Part shown: positions 42,213 through 51,922 of the stretch, in pieces
Layout of the letters: every line of letters starts with the position of its first letter
Position numbering within the stretch: the first letter of the stretch is position 1
Origin: Obesumbacterium proteus
Lineage (GTDB): Bacteria; Pseudomonadota; Gammaproteobacteria; Enterobacterales; Enterobacteriaceae
Assembly: GCF_001586165.1 (NCBI RefSeq)
Contig: NZ_CP014608.1
Coordinates: 4,340,001-4,404,000, forward strand
Direction of reading: 5' to 3'
DNA length: 64,000 nucleotides
Made by a program: the position numbers and the translations under genes
Notes under the pieces: model-generated
Told to the model about the DNA's origin: nothing
The model's input: only the letters and a program-made list of their open reading frames with translations
Database searches by the model: none

Positions 42213-44954
42213 ATGACCAAATACAGCCTGCGTGCGCGCATGATGGTACTGATTTTAGCCCCCACTTTATTGATTGGTTTGCTGCTCAGTACTTTCTTCG
42301 TTGTTCATAGATACAATGAGTTACAAGCACAATTGGTGGATTCCGGAGCCAGTATCATTGAACCGCTTGCCGTGGCAAGCGAATACGGTATGACCTTCCG
42401 CAGTCGTGAAGCGGTACGACAGCTGATTGGTCTTCTGCATCGCCGTCATTCCGATATCGTGCGTTCCATCGCCGTTTTTGACGATAATAACGATCTATTC
42501 GTCACCTCGAACTATCACCATAACTATTCGTTGCTACAGCTCCCCAAAGGGGTGCCGATGCCTAACGACCTGATGCTTTCCAAGCATGGGGATTCGTTAA
42601 TCCTGCGCACGCCGATCATCTCAGAAGACCGATTTATCGATGCCACCAGCGCCGAAAACCCGCATCTTGGCTATATCGCGGTTGAATTGGATCTGCGCTC
42701 GGTGCGCTTACAGCAATACAAAGAAGTATTTGTTGCTACGTTGCTGCTGATTATCTGTATGTGTATTGCGTTACTGCTTGCCTACCGGCTGATGCGCGAT
42801 GTCACAGGACCTATCCGTAACATGGTTAACACCGTTGACCGTATTCGTCGCGGGCAGCTCGACAGTCGTGTAGAAGGCCATATGCTGGGTGAGCTGGATA
42901 TGCTCAAAAACGGTATTAATTCGATGGCAATGTCTCTAACGGCCTACCACGAAGAGATGCAGCAAAATATCGATCAGGCCACTTCTGATCTGCGAGAAAC
43001 GCTTGAGCAGATGGAGATCCAAAACGTCGAGCTAGACTTAGCTAAAAAACGCGCTCAGGAAGCCGCACGAATTAAATCTGAGTTTTTAGCCAATATGTCG
43101 CATGAGCTGCGCACGCCGCTCAACGGCGTCATCGGTTTTACTCGACAGGTGCTGAAAACACCGCTTAACGCGACCCAAAGTGACTACTTACAGACCATTG
43201 AGCGCTCGGCCAATAACCTGCTCACCATCATTAACGATGTGCTTGATTTCTCGAAGCTTGAAGCCGGTAAACTGGTACTGGAACATATTCCTTTCCTGTT
43301 GCGTGAAACCATCGATGAAGTCACCGTCCTACTGGCTCCTAGCGCACACGAAAAAGGCATTGAGCTCACGCTGAATATTCGTAACGACGTTCCCGAACAT
43401 GTGATCGGCGACCCGATGCGAATACAGCAAGTCCTCACTAACCTGTTAGGCAATGCGATCAAGTTTACCGAGAAAGGGAATATTGATATTCGCATTGAGC
43501 TACGTAGCGCCACCCCACATCAGGTTGAGCTGGAAGTCTTGGTGCACGATACCGGTATTGGTATCTCAGAACGCCAGCAATCACAGCTGTTCCAAGCATT
43601 CCGTCAGGCAGATGCCAGTATTTCTCGTCGTCATGGCGGTACCGGACTGGGCTTGGTCATCACCCAGAAACTGGTGAATGAAATGGGTGGCGATATTAGC
43701 TTCCATAGCCAGCCGAACAAAGGCTCTACATTCTGGTTCCATATTCAGCTCGAGCTCAACCATAACGCACCGGCAAGTCACTTCCCGATGCAGCGTTTAG
43801 CTGGGCAAAAACTGCTTTATGTCGAGTCAAACCCAGTTGCGGCACAGTGTACGCTGGACTTGCTTCAGGCGACGCCGTTGGAGGTGAGCTACAGCCCACT
43901 TCTAGCGCAGGTTATTCCTGATTCCCACTACGATATTCTACTGGTGGGACTACCTGTTAACTTCACCTATGACGATGCACAGGGCCGAGATAAGCTGAAA
44001 ACCGCGTTGTCCTTAGCCAACCGCGTAATTCTTGCTATGCCGAGCCACAAACTGCTCTATAGCGATGAATTGAAAGAACAAGGAGTACGCAGCTGTTTAG
44101 CCAAACCGCTGACCAGCAACCGCTTGCTGCCTATTTTACTGGATAATAGCCTACCGAAACGTGCACCGGTGGTGATTGAGCATAAGGTTGAACGCCTGCC
44201 GCTGAACGTTATGGCGGTTGATGATAATCCAGCTAACCTTAAGCTTATTGGTGCGCTATTAGGTGAGCTGGTCGAACAAATTATTCTGTGCCATAGCGGT
44301 GAAGAAGCGATTGCCCAAGTGAAAGAGCACCGCTTAGACATCATCCTCATGGATATTCAAATGCCAGAAATGGATGGCATTCGTACCAGTGAATTAATCC
44401 GCAAAATACCACGCTATGTTGATACACCAATTATCGCCGTAACGGCTCATGCTATTAACGGTGAACGTGAGCGCCTACTTCGCGCAGGGATGGATGACTA
44501 TCTGGCAAAACCCATCGACGAAAATATGCTGCGTCAGCTTCTGGCACGCTACTATCGCGATCCTAACCAGCAAGAATCACATACCGCAGCGGCATCACTC
44601 GAAGCCGATAGCGATCTGACGCTCGATTGGGAAATGGCACTGCGGCAAGCGGCTAACAAAGAAGAGCTGGCACGAGATTTACTCCAGATGCTGTTGGAGT
44701 TCCTTCCGCAGGTCAAAACGCAGGTGGAAGCGGCTCTCGAAGGTAATCAGGAACCGGCGATAGTGGACATTATTCACAAGCTACACGGTAGCTGTAGTTA
44801 TAGCGGCCTTCCTCGCTTGAAACGTCTTTGTCGTTATATCGAGCAGCAGCTACGCCACGAAATTGCGGTGAGCGATTTAGAGCCGGAGTGGATGGAGTTA
44901 CTCGACGAAATTGAAAACGTAGAAAAAGCCGCACAGGAGAAACTGAACGGCTAG
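42213..44954 (+). CDS. barA: Hybrid sensor histidine kinase BarA
   Basis: Tripartite inner-membrane kinase that phosphorylates UvrY and so drives csrB/csrC expression. 913 residues (E. coli 918). Two membrane helices (~10-31 and ~170-193) flank a periplasmic domain. Then come HAMP, the histidine kinase (SHELRTPLNG phospho-acceptor ~297, N box NLLGNAIKF, G boxes DTGIGI and GTGLGL), the receiver domain (DIILMDIQMPEMDG with acceptor aspartate) and the C-terminal HPt (HKLHGSCSY). All phosphorelay residues are present. Confidence 0.97.
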   Translation: MTKYSLRARMMVLILAPTLLIGLLLSTFFVVHRYNELQAQLVDSGASIIEPLAVASEYGMTFRSREAVRQLIGLLHRRHSDIVRSIAVFDDNNDLFVTSNYHHNYSLLQLPKGVPMPNDLMLSKHGDSLILRTPIISEDRFIDATSAENPHLGYIAVELDLRSVRLQQYKEVFVATLLLIICMCIALLLAYRLMRDVTGPIRNMVNTVDRIRRGQLDSRVEGHMLGELDMLKNGINSMAMSLTAYHEEMQQNIDQATSDLRETLEQMEIQNVELDLAKKRAQEAARIKSEFLANMSHELRTPLNGVIGFTRQVLKTPLNATQSDYLQTIERSANNLLTIINDVLDFSKLEAGKLVLEHIPFLLRETIDEVTVLLAPSAHEKGIELTLNIRNDVPEHVIGDPMRIQQVLTNLLGNAIKFTEKGNIDIRIELRSATPHQVELEVLVHDTGIGISERQQSQLFQAFRQADASISRRHGGTGLGLVITQKLVNEMGGDISFHSQPNKGSTFWFHIQLELNHNAPASHFPMQRLAGQKLLYVESNPVAAQCTLDLLQATPLEVSYSPLLAQVIPDSHYDILLVGLPVNFTYDDAQGRDKLKTALSLANRVILAMPSHKLLYSDELKEQGVRSCLAKPLTSNRLLPILLDNSLPKRAPVVIEHKVERLPLNVMAVDDNPANLKLIGALLGELVEQIILCHSGEEAIAQVKEHRLDIILMDIQMPEMDGIRTSELIRKIPRYVDTPIIAVTAHAINGERERLLRAGMDDYLAKPIDENMLRQLLARYYRDPNQQESHTAAASLEADSDLTLDWEMALRQAANKEELARDLLQMLLEFLPQVKTQVEAALEGNQEPAIVDIIHKLHGSCSYSGLPRLKRLCRYIEQQLRHEIAVSDLEPEWMELLDEIENVEKAAQEKLNG

Positions 44955-44963
44955 CGTTGTTGG

Positions 44964-44997
44964 GCGCTCAATCACGGGTAAAACGATGATTGAGCGC
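44964..44997. terminator. Hairpin between barA and acpS
   Basis: A perfect 11-bp inverted repeat GCGCTCAATCA / TGATTGAGCGC encloses a 12-nt loop 10 bp after the barA stop. There is no strong T-run on either strand, so it may be a weak terminator for both convergent genes. Confidence 0.5.
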
Positions 44998-45024
44998 GAG
45001 CTAGATAGCTATTTTCTACAGCAA

Positions 45025-45405
45025 TTAACCTTCAACAATCACGGTTGCGCAGGCATAGCGACGTTCATCAGCCAAAGAAACGTGAATAGACGTAATCCCC
45101 ATTTCTTGCGCCAGCTCAGCGGCACGGCCGTGTAAACGCAGCACCGGCTTGCCCAACGAATCGTTGTAAACTTCAAACTGAGCAAAGGCCAGCCCGTTAC
45201 GAATACCGGTGCCAAATGCCTTAGCCGCCGCCTCTTTCACCGCAAAACGCTTGGCTAAATAACGAATTTTCTGCTGATGAGCGCAGTATTGCTCCCATTC
45301 AGCGGGCGCCAATACGCGTTTCGCCATTTGATCGCCACTGCGCTCGACCACGGCTTCAATACGAGAGATTTCAACGATATCGGTGCCCAAACCTAAAACA
45401 GCCAT
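45025..45405 (-). CDS. acpS: Holo-[acyl-carrier-protein] synthase (AcpS)
   Basis: Transfers 4'-phosphopantetheine from CoA to apo-ACP. 126 residues, the same as E. coli. The metal-binding aspartate is in GLGTDIVEI (~9) and the glutamate in FAVKEAAAKAFGTG (~58). The start overlaps the pdxJ stop by one base. Last gene of the leftward pdxJ-acpS unit. Confidence 0.98.
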   Translation of the reverse strand: MAVLGLGTDIVEISRIEAVVERSGDQMAKRVLAPAEWEQYCAHQQKIRYLAKRFAVKEAAAKAFGTGIRNGLAFAQFEVYNDSLGKPVLRLHGRAAELAQEMGITSIHVSLADERRYACATVIVEG

Positions 45406-46136
45406 TAGCGACGCGCTTCCAACATCAGCTGTTTCATCGCACTCACGGCCTCAGGTAAACCACTCATCACTGCGCGACCAATAATGCTGTGGCCAATATT
45501 TAGCTCATGCATTTCAGGTAATGCCGCAATCGGTAGAACGTTATGATAGGTCAAACCGTGTCCCGCATTGACTTTCAAACCACGCTCGTTGGCAAAACGC
45601 GCGGCTTGAGCAATACGTTCAAATTCGGCCTGACGCTTTAGTTCGCATTCTGCATCGGCATAAGCACCGGTGTGAATTTCAATATAGGGCGCGCCAACGC
45701 TCACTGCGGCTTCAATCTGGCGCTGGTCGGGATCGATAAACAGCGATACCAAAATGCCCGCCTGAGTGAGGCGTTCTACGGCAACGGTCATTTTATCCAA
45801 CTGACCCGCAACGTCTAACCCGCCTTCGGTGGTTACTTCTTGGCGTTTCTCAGGTACTAAACAGCAAAAATGCGGCTTCAGTTCACAGGCGATATCGATC
45901 ATCTCATCGGTCACAGCCATTTCCAGATTCATACGCGTCTGAATGGTTTGGCGCAGCAAACGCACGTCGCGATCGGTGATGTGACGGCGGTCTTCGCGCA
46001 GATGCACGGTGATCCCATCGGCCCCAGCCTGCTCTGCAATAAAAGCCGCTTGAACAGGGTCTGGATACTGGGTGCCACGCGCATTGCGCAGGGTTGCGAT
46101 ATGATCGATATTGACGCCCAACAGTAAATCAGCCAT
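45405..46136 (-). CDS. pdxJ: Pyridoxine 5'-phosphate synthase (PdxJ)
   Basis: Condenses 1-deoxyxylulose 5-phosphate and 3-amino-1-hydroxyacetone 1-phosphate to pyridoxine 5'-phosphate. TIM-barrel protein of 243 residues. Characteristic segments are LLGVNIDHIATLRNARG (split: LLGVNIDHIA, TLRNARG), HLREDRRHITDRDV, PEKRQEVTTEGGLDV and NAGHGLTYHNV. It lies 131 bp after recO and overlaps acpS by one base. Confidence 0.97.
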   Translation of the reverse strand: MADLLLGVNIDHIATLRNARGTQYPDPVQAAFIAEQAGADGITVHLREDRRHITDRDVRLLRQTIQTRMNLEMAVTDEMIDIACELKPHFCCLVPEKRQEVTTEGGLDVAGQLDKMTVAVERLTQAGILVSLFIDPDQRQIEAAVSVGAPYIEIHTGAYADAECELKRQAEFERIAQAARFANERGLKVNAGHGLTYHNVLPIAALPEMHELNIGHSIIGRAVMSGLPEAVSAMKQLMLEARR

Positions 46137-46267
46137 GACAAATCCTCTTAAGAAAACGTTTAAGTCAGAGATTACAGACAGAATAAGGCTTAGTTCGCAT
46201 CAGTGTACACCGAACTTAGCGGGATCGGGTCAGACAGAATTATTGCGATGTAGGGGACAGTAAGATT

Positions 46268-46996
46268 TTAAGCAGATGCAGGTTTGACTGGGCGTTTTCC
46301 GACAAACTGACGGAACAGTTCACGGCTTTTTAACGGTTTTCCGCCTAAATAGGGTTTCAGCGCCATACGGGTAAAACGTTTAGCCGCACGCAGCGTGAGT
46401 GGATCAGGGAATCTACGCTCGGCCAACGCTTTTAAATCGCGGCCGGTAAAGCTGAGCTGATCGACCAGCAAGCTGGCGATAAACCCCTTCTCTTCACGGT
46501 AGCGATAAGTCATCTCATCAGAGACAGGTTCGCCGCTGCCCGCGCAGTGCAGAAAATCGATGCCATAGCCAAGGTTGCCCAGCAAAGCGAGTTCGAATTC
46601 ACGCAGCGTATGTTCAGGAGAGCCGACGGTCGCCGCCAGATTTTGTAAACAGTTGAGGTAATCGAAGAATAACGAAGAGTAGTTGGTTTCCTGCTCAAGC
46701 ACGCGGGAAACCAGCTCATTGACATACAGACCGCTATAGAGCGAGATACCCGTTAGCGGTAGTCCTAATGAAACAGGCTCAGCATTACGTAGGGTTTTGA
46801 CTTCCCCTTTACCGCCCCAGCGAACCAGAAGCGGCGTGAAAGGTTGTAACGCACCTTTGAGACTCGAGCGTTTACTACGTGCGCCTTTCGCCAACAGACG
46901 TACACGCCCGTGCCCTTCAGTGAACAGGTCTAACAGGAGACTGGTTTCACTATAAGGACGCCCATGTAACACAAATGCGCGTTGCCAACCTTCCAT
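46268..46996 (-). CDS. recO: DNA repair protein RecO
   Basis: Recombination mediator that with RecR loads RecA onto SSB-coated DNA in gap repair. 242 residues (E. coli 242). The N-terminal OB fold starts at WQRAFVLHGRPYSETS, followed by a helical domain. Gram-negative RecO proteins often lack the zinc cysteines, and none in a CXXC arrangement is seen here. 12 bp after era. Confidence 0.96.
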   Translation of the reverse strand: MEGWQRAFVLHGRPYSETSLLLDLFTEGHGRVRLLAKGARSKRSSLKGALQPFTPLLVRWGGKGEVKTLRNAEPVSLGLPLTGISLYSGLYVNELVSRVLEQETNYSSLFFDYLNCLQNLAATVGSPEHTLREFELALLGNLGYGIDFLHCAGSGEPVSDEMTYRYREEKGFIASLLVDQLSFTGRDLKALAERRFPDPLTLRAAKRFTRMALKPYLGGKPLKSRELFRQFVGKRPVKPASA

Positions 46997-47008
46997 AGGC
47001 GCGATCTC

Positions 47009-47914
47009 TTAGAGATCTTCACCATAACCCAAGCTGCGCAGCGCACGTTCGTCGTCTGCCCAACCGGATTTAACCTTAACCCACAGCTCAAGATGGACTT
47101 TAGCTTCAAACATGGCTTCCATGTCTTGGCGAGCTTCAATACCAATCGTCTTGATTTTAGTGCCTTTATTACCGATAACCATCTTCTTCTGGCCTTCACG
47201 TTCAACCAGAATCAGACCGTTAATGTCATAACCACCACGTTCGTTAGAAACGAAGCGTTCAATTTCAACAGTAACGGAATACGGCAGCTCTTCGCCCAAG
47301 AAACGCATCAGTTTTTCACGGATGATTTCAGACGCCATAAAGCGCTGTGAGCGGTCAGTAATGTACTCTTCTGGGAAGTGATGAATCGCTTCCGGCAGTT
47401 TTTTACGCACAATGCTGGCGATGGTATCGACGTTCGTTCCCTTCTCCGCAGAGATTGGAACCACGTCCATAAAGTTCATCTGTTCGCTGAGGAACTGGAT
47501 ATGTGGCAGCAAAGCCGCTTTATCCTGAACGTTATCGACTTTGTTGATCGCTAAGATAACCGGCGCTTTCAAATCACGCAGTTTATTCACGACCATTTCG
47601 TCATCGGCGGTCCAGTGTGTCCCTTCAACAACGAAAATCACCAGCTCAACGTCACCGATTGAGCTGCTGGCTGCGCGGTTCATCAAACGGTTGATGGCGC
47701 GTTTTTCTTCAATATGCAACCCGGGGGTGTCCACGTAGATGGCCTGATATGGCCCTTCCGTGTGAATACCCATAATGCGGTGGCGGGTCGTTTGTGGCTT
47801 ACGCGAGGTGATCGAAATCTTCTGCCCCAGTAATTGGTTCAGCAATGTCGATTTGCCAACGTTAGGACGTCCAACGATGGCAATAAATCCGCAATAAGTT
47901 GTTTCTTCGCTCAT
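47009..47914 (-). CDS. era: GTPase Era
   Basis: Essential GTPase that binds the 3' end of 16S rRNA and assists 30S maturation. 301 residues. G1 GRPNVGKSTL (~15), G3 DTPGLH (~62) and G4 NKVD (~124) are visible in the GTPase domain. The C-terminal KH domain has VIGNKGTKIKTIG (~240). The start overlaps the rnc stop by 4 bp, so it is coupled to rnc as in E. coli rnc-era-recO. Confidence 0.98.
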   Translation of the reverse strand: MSEETTYCGFIAIVGRPNVGKSTLLNQLLGQKISITSRKPQTTRHRIMGIHTEGPYQAIYVDTPGLHIEEKRAINRLMNRAASSSIGDVELVIFVVEGTHWTADDEMVVNKLRDLKAPVILAINKVDNVQDKAALLPHIQFLSEQMNFMDVVPISAEKGTNVDTIASIVRKKLPEAIHHFPEEYITDRSQRFMASEIIREKLMRFLGEELPYSVTVEIERFVSNERGGYDINGLILVEREGQKKMVIGNKGTKIKTIGIEARQDMEAMFEAKVHLELWVKVKSGWADDERALRSLGYGEDL

Positions 47915-48591
47915 TCAAGCTCCAGCTGTTTCAGCGCTTGTTCAGCCGCTGCCTGCTCGGCCTTGCGACGACTTGAGCCAACACCGATAACCGGTTCGCT
48001 CAGGCCGCTGACCTGACAGTGAATAGTAAATTCTTGATCGTGTGCTTCACCGCGAACCTGCACCACCAAATAAGATGGCAGTGGCAGATGGCGTCCCTGC
48101 AAGAACTCTTGCAGACGCGTTTTCGGGTCTTTCTGCTTATCACCTGGACTTATCTCGTCCAAGCGTGAGCGGTACCAATCAAGGATCAGTCGTTCAATCG
48201 TTTGGATATCACTATCCAGGAAAATGCCGCCAATTAACGCTTCTACGGTGTCAGCTAAAATAGATTCGCGGCGGAAGCCACCACTTTTTAACTCACCCGG
48301 CCCAAGACGCAGGCACTCCCCCAAATCAAATTCTCGTGCCATTTCTGCCAGCGTATTTCCACGTACTAACGTAGCACGCATGCGGCTCATGTCGCCCTCA
48401 TCAACCCGCGGGAAGCGGTGATACAGCGCATTGGCAATAACGAAACTAAGAATTGAGTCGCCCAGAAACTCAAGACGTTCATTGTGTTTGCTGCTGGCAC
48501 TGCGATGAGTCAATGCCTGCAATAACAGCTCCTGCTGTTGAAAAGTATAGCCCAGCTTCTTTTGAAGCCGGTTAGTTACGATGGGATTCAT
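47911..48591 (-). CDS. rnc: Ribonuclease III
   Basis: Double-strand-specific endoribonuclease processing rRNA and regulatory RNAs. 226 residues, as in E. coli. The signature ERLEFLGDSIL (~38-48) contains catalytic acids, with a second set in LADTVEALIGGIFLDSD. The dsRNA-binding domain occupies the last ~75 residues. The start MNPIVTNRLQ (48591) was chosen by homology; the longer frame to 48633 is not used. A hairpin in the leader is described separately. Confidence 0.97.
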   Translation of the reverse strand: MNPIVTNRLQKKLGYTFQQQELLLQALTHRSASSKHNERLEFLGDSILSFVIANALYHRFPRVDEGDMSRMRATLVRGNTLAEMAREFDLGECLRLGPGELKSGGFRRESILADTVEALIGGIFLDSDIQTIERLILDWYRSRLDEISPGDKQKDPKTRLQEFLQGRHLPLPSYLVVQVRGEAHDQEFTIHCQVSGLSEPVIGVGSSRRKAEQAAAEQALKQLELE

Positions 48592-48684
48592 GAGATACCA
48601 AATAGATCTAGAATGCGTCAAAAACCGCAGCATACGGAACAGGCCTGCTTGCCATTAGCCAATCCAAAGCTGTTTCGTTTGCAG

Positions 48685-48705
48685 TGGCTTCCAGATCGGA
48701 AGCCA
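48685..48705 (-). promoter_or_regulatory. Stem-loop in the rnc leader, candidate RNase III autoregulation site
   Basis: A perfect 8-bp stem TGGCTTCC / GGAAGCCA with a 5-nt loop lies about 95-115 nt before the rnc start. E. coli rnc mRNA is cleaved by RNase III in a leader stem-loop, which lowers its own expression. The position fits; cleavage here is inferred. Confidence 0.5.
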
Positions 48706-48853
48706 ACTTTTTATCGCTCGAAGGGGTATTCTACAACGACTGAAAATATAATGCTGCGGTAATATGCCTTATTCGCTGAAGTTGCCTAGCTATTAATGCA
48801 ACGGAAATAAGTTTAGGCGCATATTTTAATGCCGATTAAAACTTCGCGCTGAT

Positions 48854-48885
48854 TTCACGCTGTAGGAAGAGCCCCACAGCGTGAA
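48854..48885 (-). terminator. Hairpin downstream of lepB
   Basis: A perfect 10-bp inverted repeat TTCACGCTGT / ACAGCGTGAA with a 12-nt loop lies 14 bp after the lepB stop. The T-rich tract after it on the minus strand is weak, so it could attenuate rather than fully end lepAB transcription. Confidence 0.5.
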
Positions 48886-48899
48886 TGATGAGCAGCAAA

Positions 48900-49874
48900 T
48901 TAGTGGATCCCACCAATACGACTCAGGCGAACGCCAGTTGGCCATTGCCCTTCTTGCTTTTCAAAGCTCATCCAGATTGCCGTCGCTTTACCAACGAGAT
49001 TCTGCTCAGGAACAAAGCCCCAATAACGGCTATCAGCGCTGTTATCACGGTTGTCGCCCATCATGAAGTAATGACCTTCAGGAACCACCCATACGCCCTG
49101 TGGCTGACCTGGCTGACGGTAGTAGCGTGACATCATGTCCTGCGCCTGAGGCACAGTCAGAATCCGATGGGTAACGGTACCCAGCGTTTCTTTACGCTCA
49201 CTCATGCGGTATCCATCATCCACGTTTTGATCCAATGGAATCTGGAAGAAGCCGCTGCTGGCTTCGCCATTACCCATTTGGCCAAAGGTCTGCACCCACT
49301 CGCTTGGCTCAGCCGCGCTGTAGGTAATTGGCAGTAACTTGTCGCAGTTCTGCCCTGTTTGGCAGGCTGGGTAAACCGTAACTTCTTTACTGTATGGATC
49401 GTAAGTGACTTTATCACCCGGTAAACCAATGGCGCGTTTGATATAGTCCAAACGTGGATCCAGCGGATATTTAAATACCACGATATCGCCGCGCTTAGGA
49501 TGTCCGGTTGGAATAATCGTGTGCTGCGCGACAGGCTCTTTAATTCCATAGGCAAACTTTTCTACCAGAATGAAATCGCCGATCAGCAGCGTCGGCATCA
49601 TTGAACCTGATGGGATCTGGAAAGGCTCATAAATAAATGAGCGAATAATCAGAACCAGTGCCAAAACAGGGAAAACGGATACGCAGGTTTCAATCCAACC
49701 TGAGGTTTTCACCGCGTCTTTGGCTGTCTGCTTATCTAAACCGTCAACCGTTTGGGCGTTAATCGCCTCGATCTTTGCTCGACGCGCCGGAGCTAACTTA
49801 AAGCGGTCGATACACCAAATAACCCCGGTCACCAACGTTGCGATCACCAGAATTAGAGCAAACATATTGGCCAT
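48900..49874 (-). CDS. lepB: Signal peptidase I (LepB)
   Basis: Inner-membrane protease that removes signal peptides of secreted proteins. 324 residues (E. coli 324). Two N-terminal membrane helices (~4-22 and ~58-77) precede the periplasmic catalytic domain. The catalytic serine is in IPSGSMMPTL (~91) and the general-base lysine in DYIKRAIGLPGD (~146). The box D signature GDNRDNSADSRYWG is near residue 273. 122 bp after lepA; that gap has a small CGGCACC / GGTGCCG hairpin. Confidence 0.98.
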   Translation of the reverse strand: MANMFALILVIATLVTGVIWCIDRFKLAPARRAKIEAINAQTVDGLDKQTAKDAVKTSGWIETCVSVFPVLALVLIIRSFIYEPFQIPSGSMMPTLLIGDFILVEKFAYGIKEPVAQHTIIPTGHPKRGDIVVFKYPLDPRLDYIKRAIGLPGDKVTYDPYSKEVTVYPACQTGQNCDKLLPITYSAAEPSEWVQTFGQMGNGEASSGFFQIPLDQNVDDGYRMSERKETLGTVTHRILTVPQAQDMMSRYYRQPGQPQGVWVVPEGHYFMMGDNRDNSADSRYWGFVPEQNLVGKATAIWMSFEKQEGQWPTGVRLSRIGGIH

Positions 49875-49996
49875 GCCAATAACTCCTTAAATAACCCCCG
49901 TAGTTTCAACTTTAACGAGAACGAGGTTGAAATCTACTTGGGCATAAGCCTCTCAATGATAACGGCACCTCAATCGGTGCCGCTCATCATAGAACT

Positions 49997-51790
49997 TTAG
50001 TCTTTACCTACGTGCAGAATGGCCAAGAAGGCTTCCTGCGGCAGTTCGACGTTGCCGACCTGCTTCATACGTTTCTTACCGTCTTTCTGCTTCTGCAGCA
50101 GCTTTTTCTTACGGCTAACGTCGCCGCCGTAACACTTAGCAAGAACGTTTTTACGCAGCTGCTTAACCGTTGAACGCGCAATAATTTGGTTACCGATAGC
50201 CGCTTGAATCGCAATATCAAACTGCTGACGCGGGATCAGTTCTTTCATCTTCTCAACCAGTTCACGGCCACGATACTGCGCGTTGTCACGATGGGTGATC
50301 AGCGCCAGCGCATCCACGCGTTCGTTGTTGATTAAGACGTCAACGCGAACCATGTCAGACTGCTGGAAACGTTTGAAGCTGTAATCCAGCGACGCATAAC
50401 CACGCGATGTAGACTTGAGGCGGTCGAAGAAATCGAGCACCACTTCTGCCATCGGTATTTCATAGGTTAGCGCAACCTGATTGCCGTGATAAACCATATT
50501 AGTCTGAACACCACGCTTCTCGATACAAAGCGTAATAACGTTACCAAGATACTCTTGTGGTAACAGCATATGACATTCAGCGATCGGCTCACGCAGCTCT
50601 TCGATATTGTTGATTGGCGGTAGCTTAGACGGGCTATCAACAAAGATCTCTTCACCACCGGTGGTTTGGATCTGATACACAACCGTTGGCGCCGTTGTGA
50701 TCAAGTCTAGATCGTATTCACGCTCCAGACGCTCCTGGATGATCTCCATGTGCAATAAGCCCAAGAAACCACAGCGGAAGCCGAAGCCTAGCGCGGTTGA
50801 TGTTTCTGGCTCATAGAACAAAGACGCATCATTCAGGCTTAATTTGCCCAACGCATCGCGGAAAGCTTCATAGTCATCAGAGCTTACAGGGAACAGACCC
50901 GCGTAAACCTGAGGTTTTACTTTTTTGAAGCCCGGCAAAGATTTTTCGGCTGGATTACGTGCCAGCGTCAAGGTATCGCCCACTGGCGCGCCGTGGATGT
51001 CTTTAATCGCACATACCAACCAGCCAACTTCGCCGCAGTTAAGTACGTCGCGGTCGATCTGCTTCGGCGTGAAGATACCAAGACGGTCAGCGTTATAGGT
51101 CTGACCGGTGCTCATTACCTTAACTTTCTCGCCTTTGCGCAGTGAACCGTTTTTAATACGGATCAAAGAAACCACGCCCAGATAGTTATCGAACCATGAG
51201 TCGATAATCAGCGCCTGTAATGGGCCTTCTGGATCACCTTCCGGTGCAGGGATATCGCGAACCAGACGTTCAAGCACTTCAGGAACGCCAACGCCGGTTT
51301 TTGCTGAGCAACGCACAGCATCCATAGCGTCGATACCGACGATATCTTCAATTTCCTGAGCTGCGCGATCGGGATCGGCCGCTGGCAGGTCAATTTTGTT
51401 CAGAACAGGAACCACTTCCAGATCCATTTCCATGGCTGTATAGCAGTTAGCTAGCGTCTGGGCTTCAACGCCCTGACCTGCGTCCACCACCAGCAATGCA
51501 CCTTCACACGCCGCCAGAGAACGAGAAACCTCATAAGAGAAGTCAACGTGTCCCGGAGTATCGATGAAGTTCAGCTGATAAGTTTCCCCATCCTGTGCTT
51601 TATAGTCGAGCGTTACGCTCTGCGCTTTAATAGTGATGCCGCGCTCACGTTCCAGATCCATAGAATCCAGAACTTGCGCTGCCATTTCACGGTCAGTCAA
51701 ACCGCCACAAATCTGAATAATACGGTCAGACAGTGTCGACTTACCGTGGTCAATATGTGCGATAATGGAGAAATTTCGTATACGCTTCAT
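49997..51790 (-). CDS. lepA: Elongation factor 4 (LepA)
   Basis: Ribosome-dependent GTPase that back-translocates or remodels stalled ribosomes and affects initiation. 597 residues (E. coli 599). G1 AHIDHGKSTL (~11), switch II DTPGHVDF (~77) and NKIDLPAADP (~131) are visible. The EF4-specific C-terminal domain ends KRMKQVGNVELPQEAFLAIL (split: KRMKQVGNVE, LPQEAFLAIL). First gene of lepA-lepB. rseC is 132 bp upstream on the same strand, as in E. coli. Confidence 0.98.
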   Translation of the reverse strand: MKRIRNFSIIAHIDHGKSTLSDRIIQICGGLTDREMAAQVLDSMDLERERGITIKAQSVTLDYKAQDGETYQLNFIDTPGHVDFSYEVSRSLAACEGALLVVDAGQGVEAQTLANCYTAMEMDLEVVPVLNKIDLPAADPDRAAQEIEDIVGIDAMDAVRCSAKTGVGVPEVLERLVRDIPAPEGDPEGPLQALIIDSWFDNYLGVVSLIRIKNGSLRKGEKVKVMSTGQTYNADRLGIFTPKQIDRDVLNCGEVGWLVCAIKDIHGAPVGDTLTLARNPAEKSLPGFKKVKPQVYAGLFPVSSDDYEAFRDALGKLSLNDASLFYEPETSTALGFGFRCGFLGLLHMEIIQERLEREYDLDLITTAPTVVYQIQTTGGEEIFVDSPSKLPPINNIEELREPIAECHMLLPQEYLGNVITLCIEKRGVQTNMVYHGNQVALTYEIPMAEVVLDFFDRLKSTSRGYASLDYSFKRFQQSDMVRVDVLINNERVDALALITHRDNAQYRGRELVEKMKELIPRQQFDIAIQAAIGNQIIARSTVKQLRKNVLAKCYGGDVSRKKKLLQKQKDGKKRMKQVGNVELPQEAFLAILHVGKD

Positions 51791-51922
51791 TATTAAGATA
51801 TTTTGCCTGATGATTTCTAGATTACTCGCCTAAGGACACACTGATGGGTTCAAAGCGATGGTTTAACGTTTGGCGGTAATTTGCCAGATTCGATGCATTC
51901 TACACATCGAACCCGGTAAAAC

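Larger units (their letters stand above)
48592..48899. other. rnc leader and lepB-rnc gap (308 bp)
   Basis: No gene. It contains a hairpin just after lepB (48854-48885) and a second, compact hairpin (48685-48705) in the rnc leader. A separate rnc promoter is expected between them by analogy with E. coli. Confidence 0.55.
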
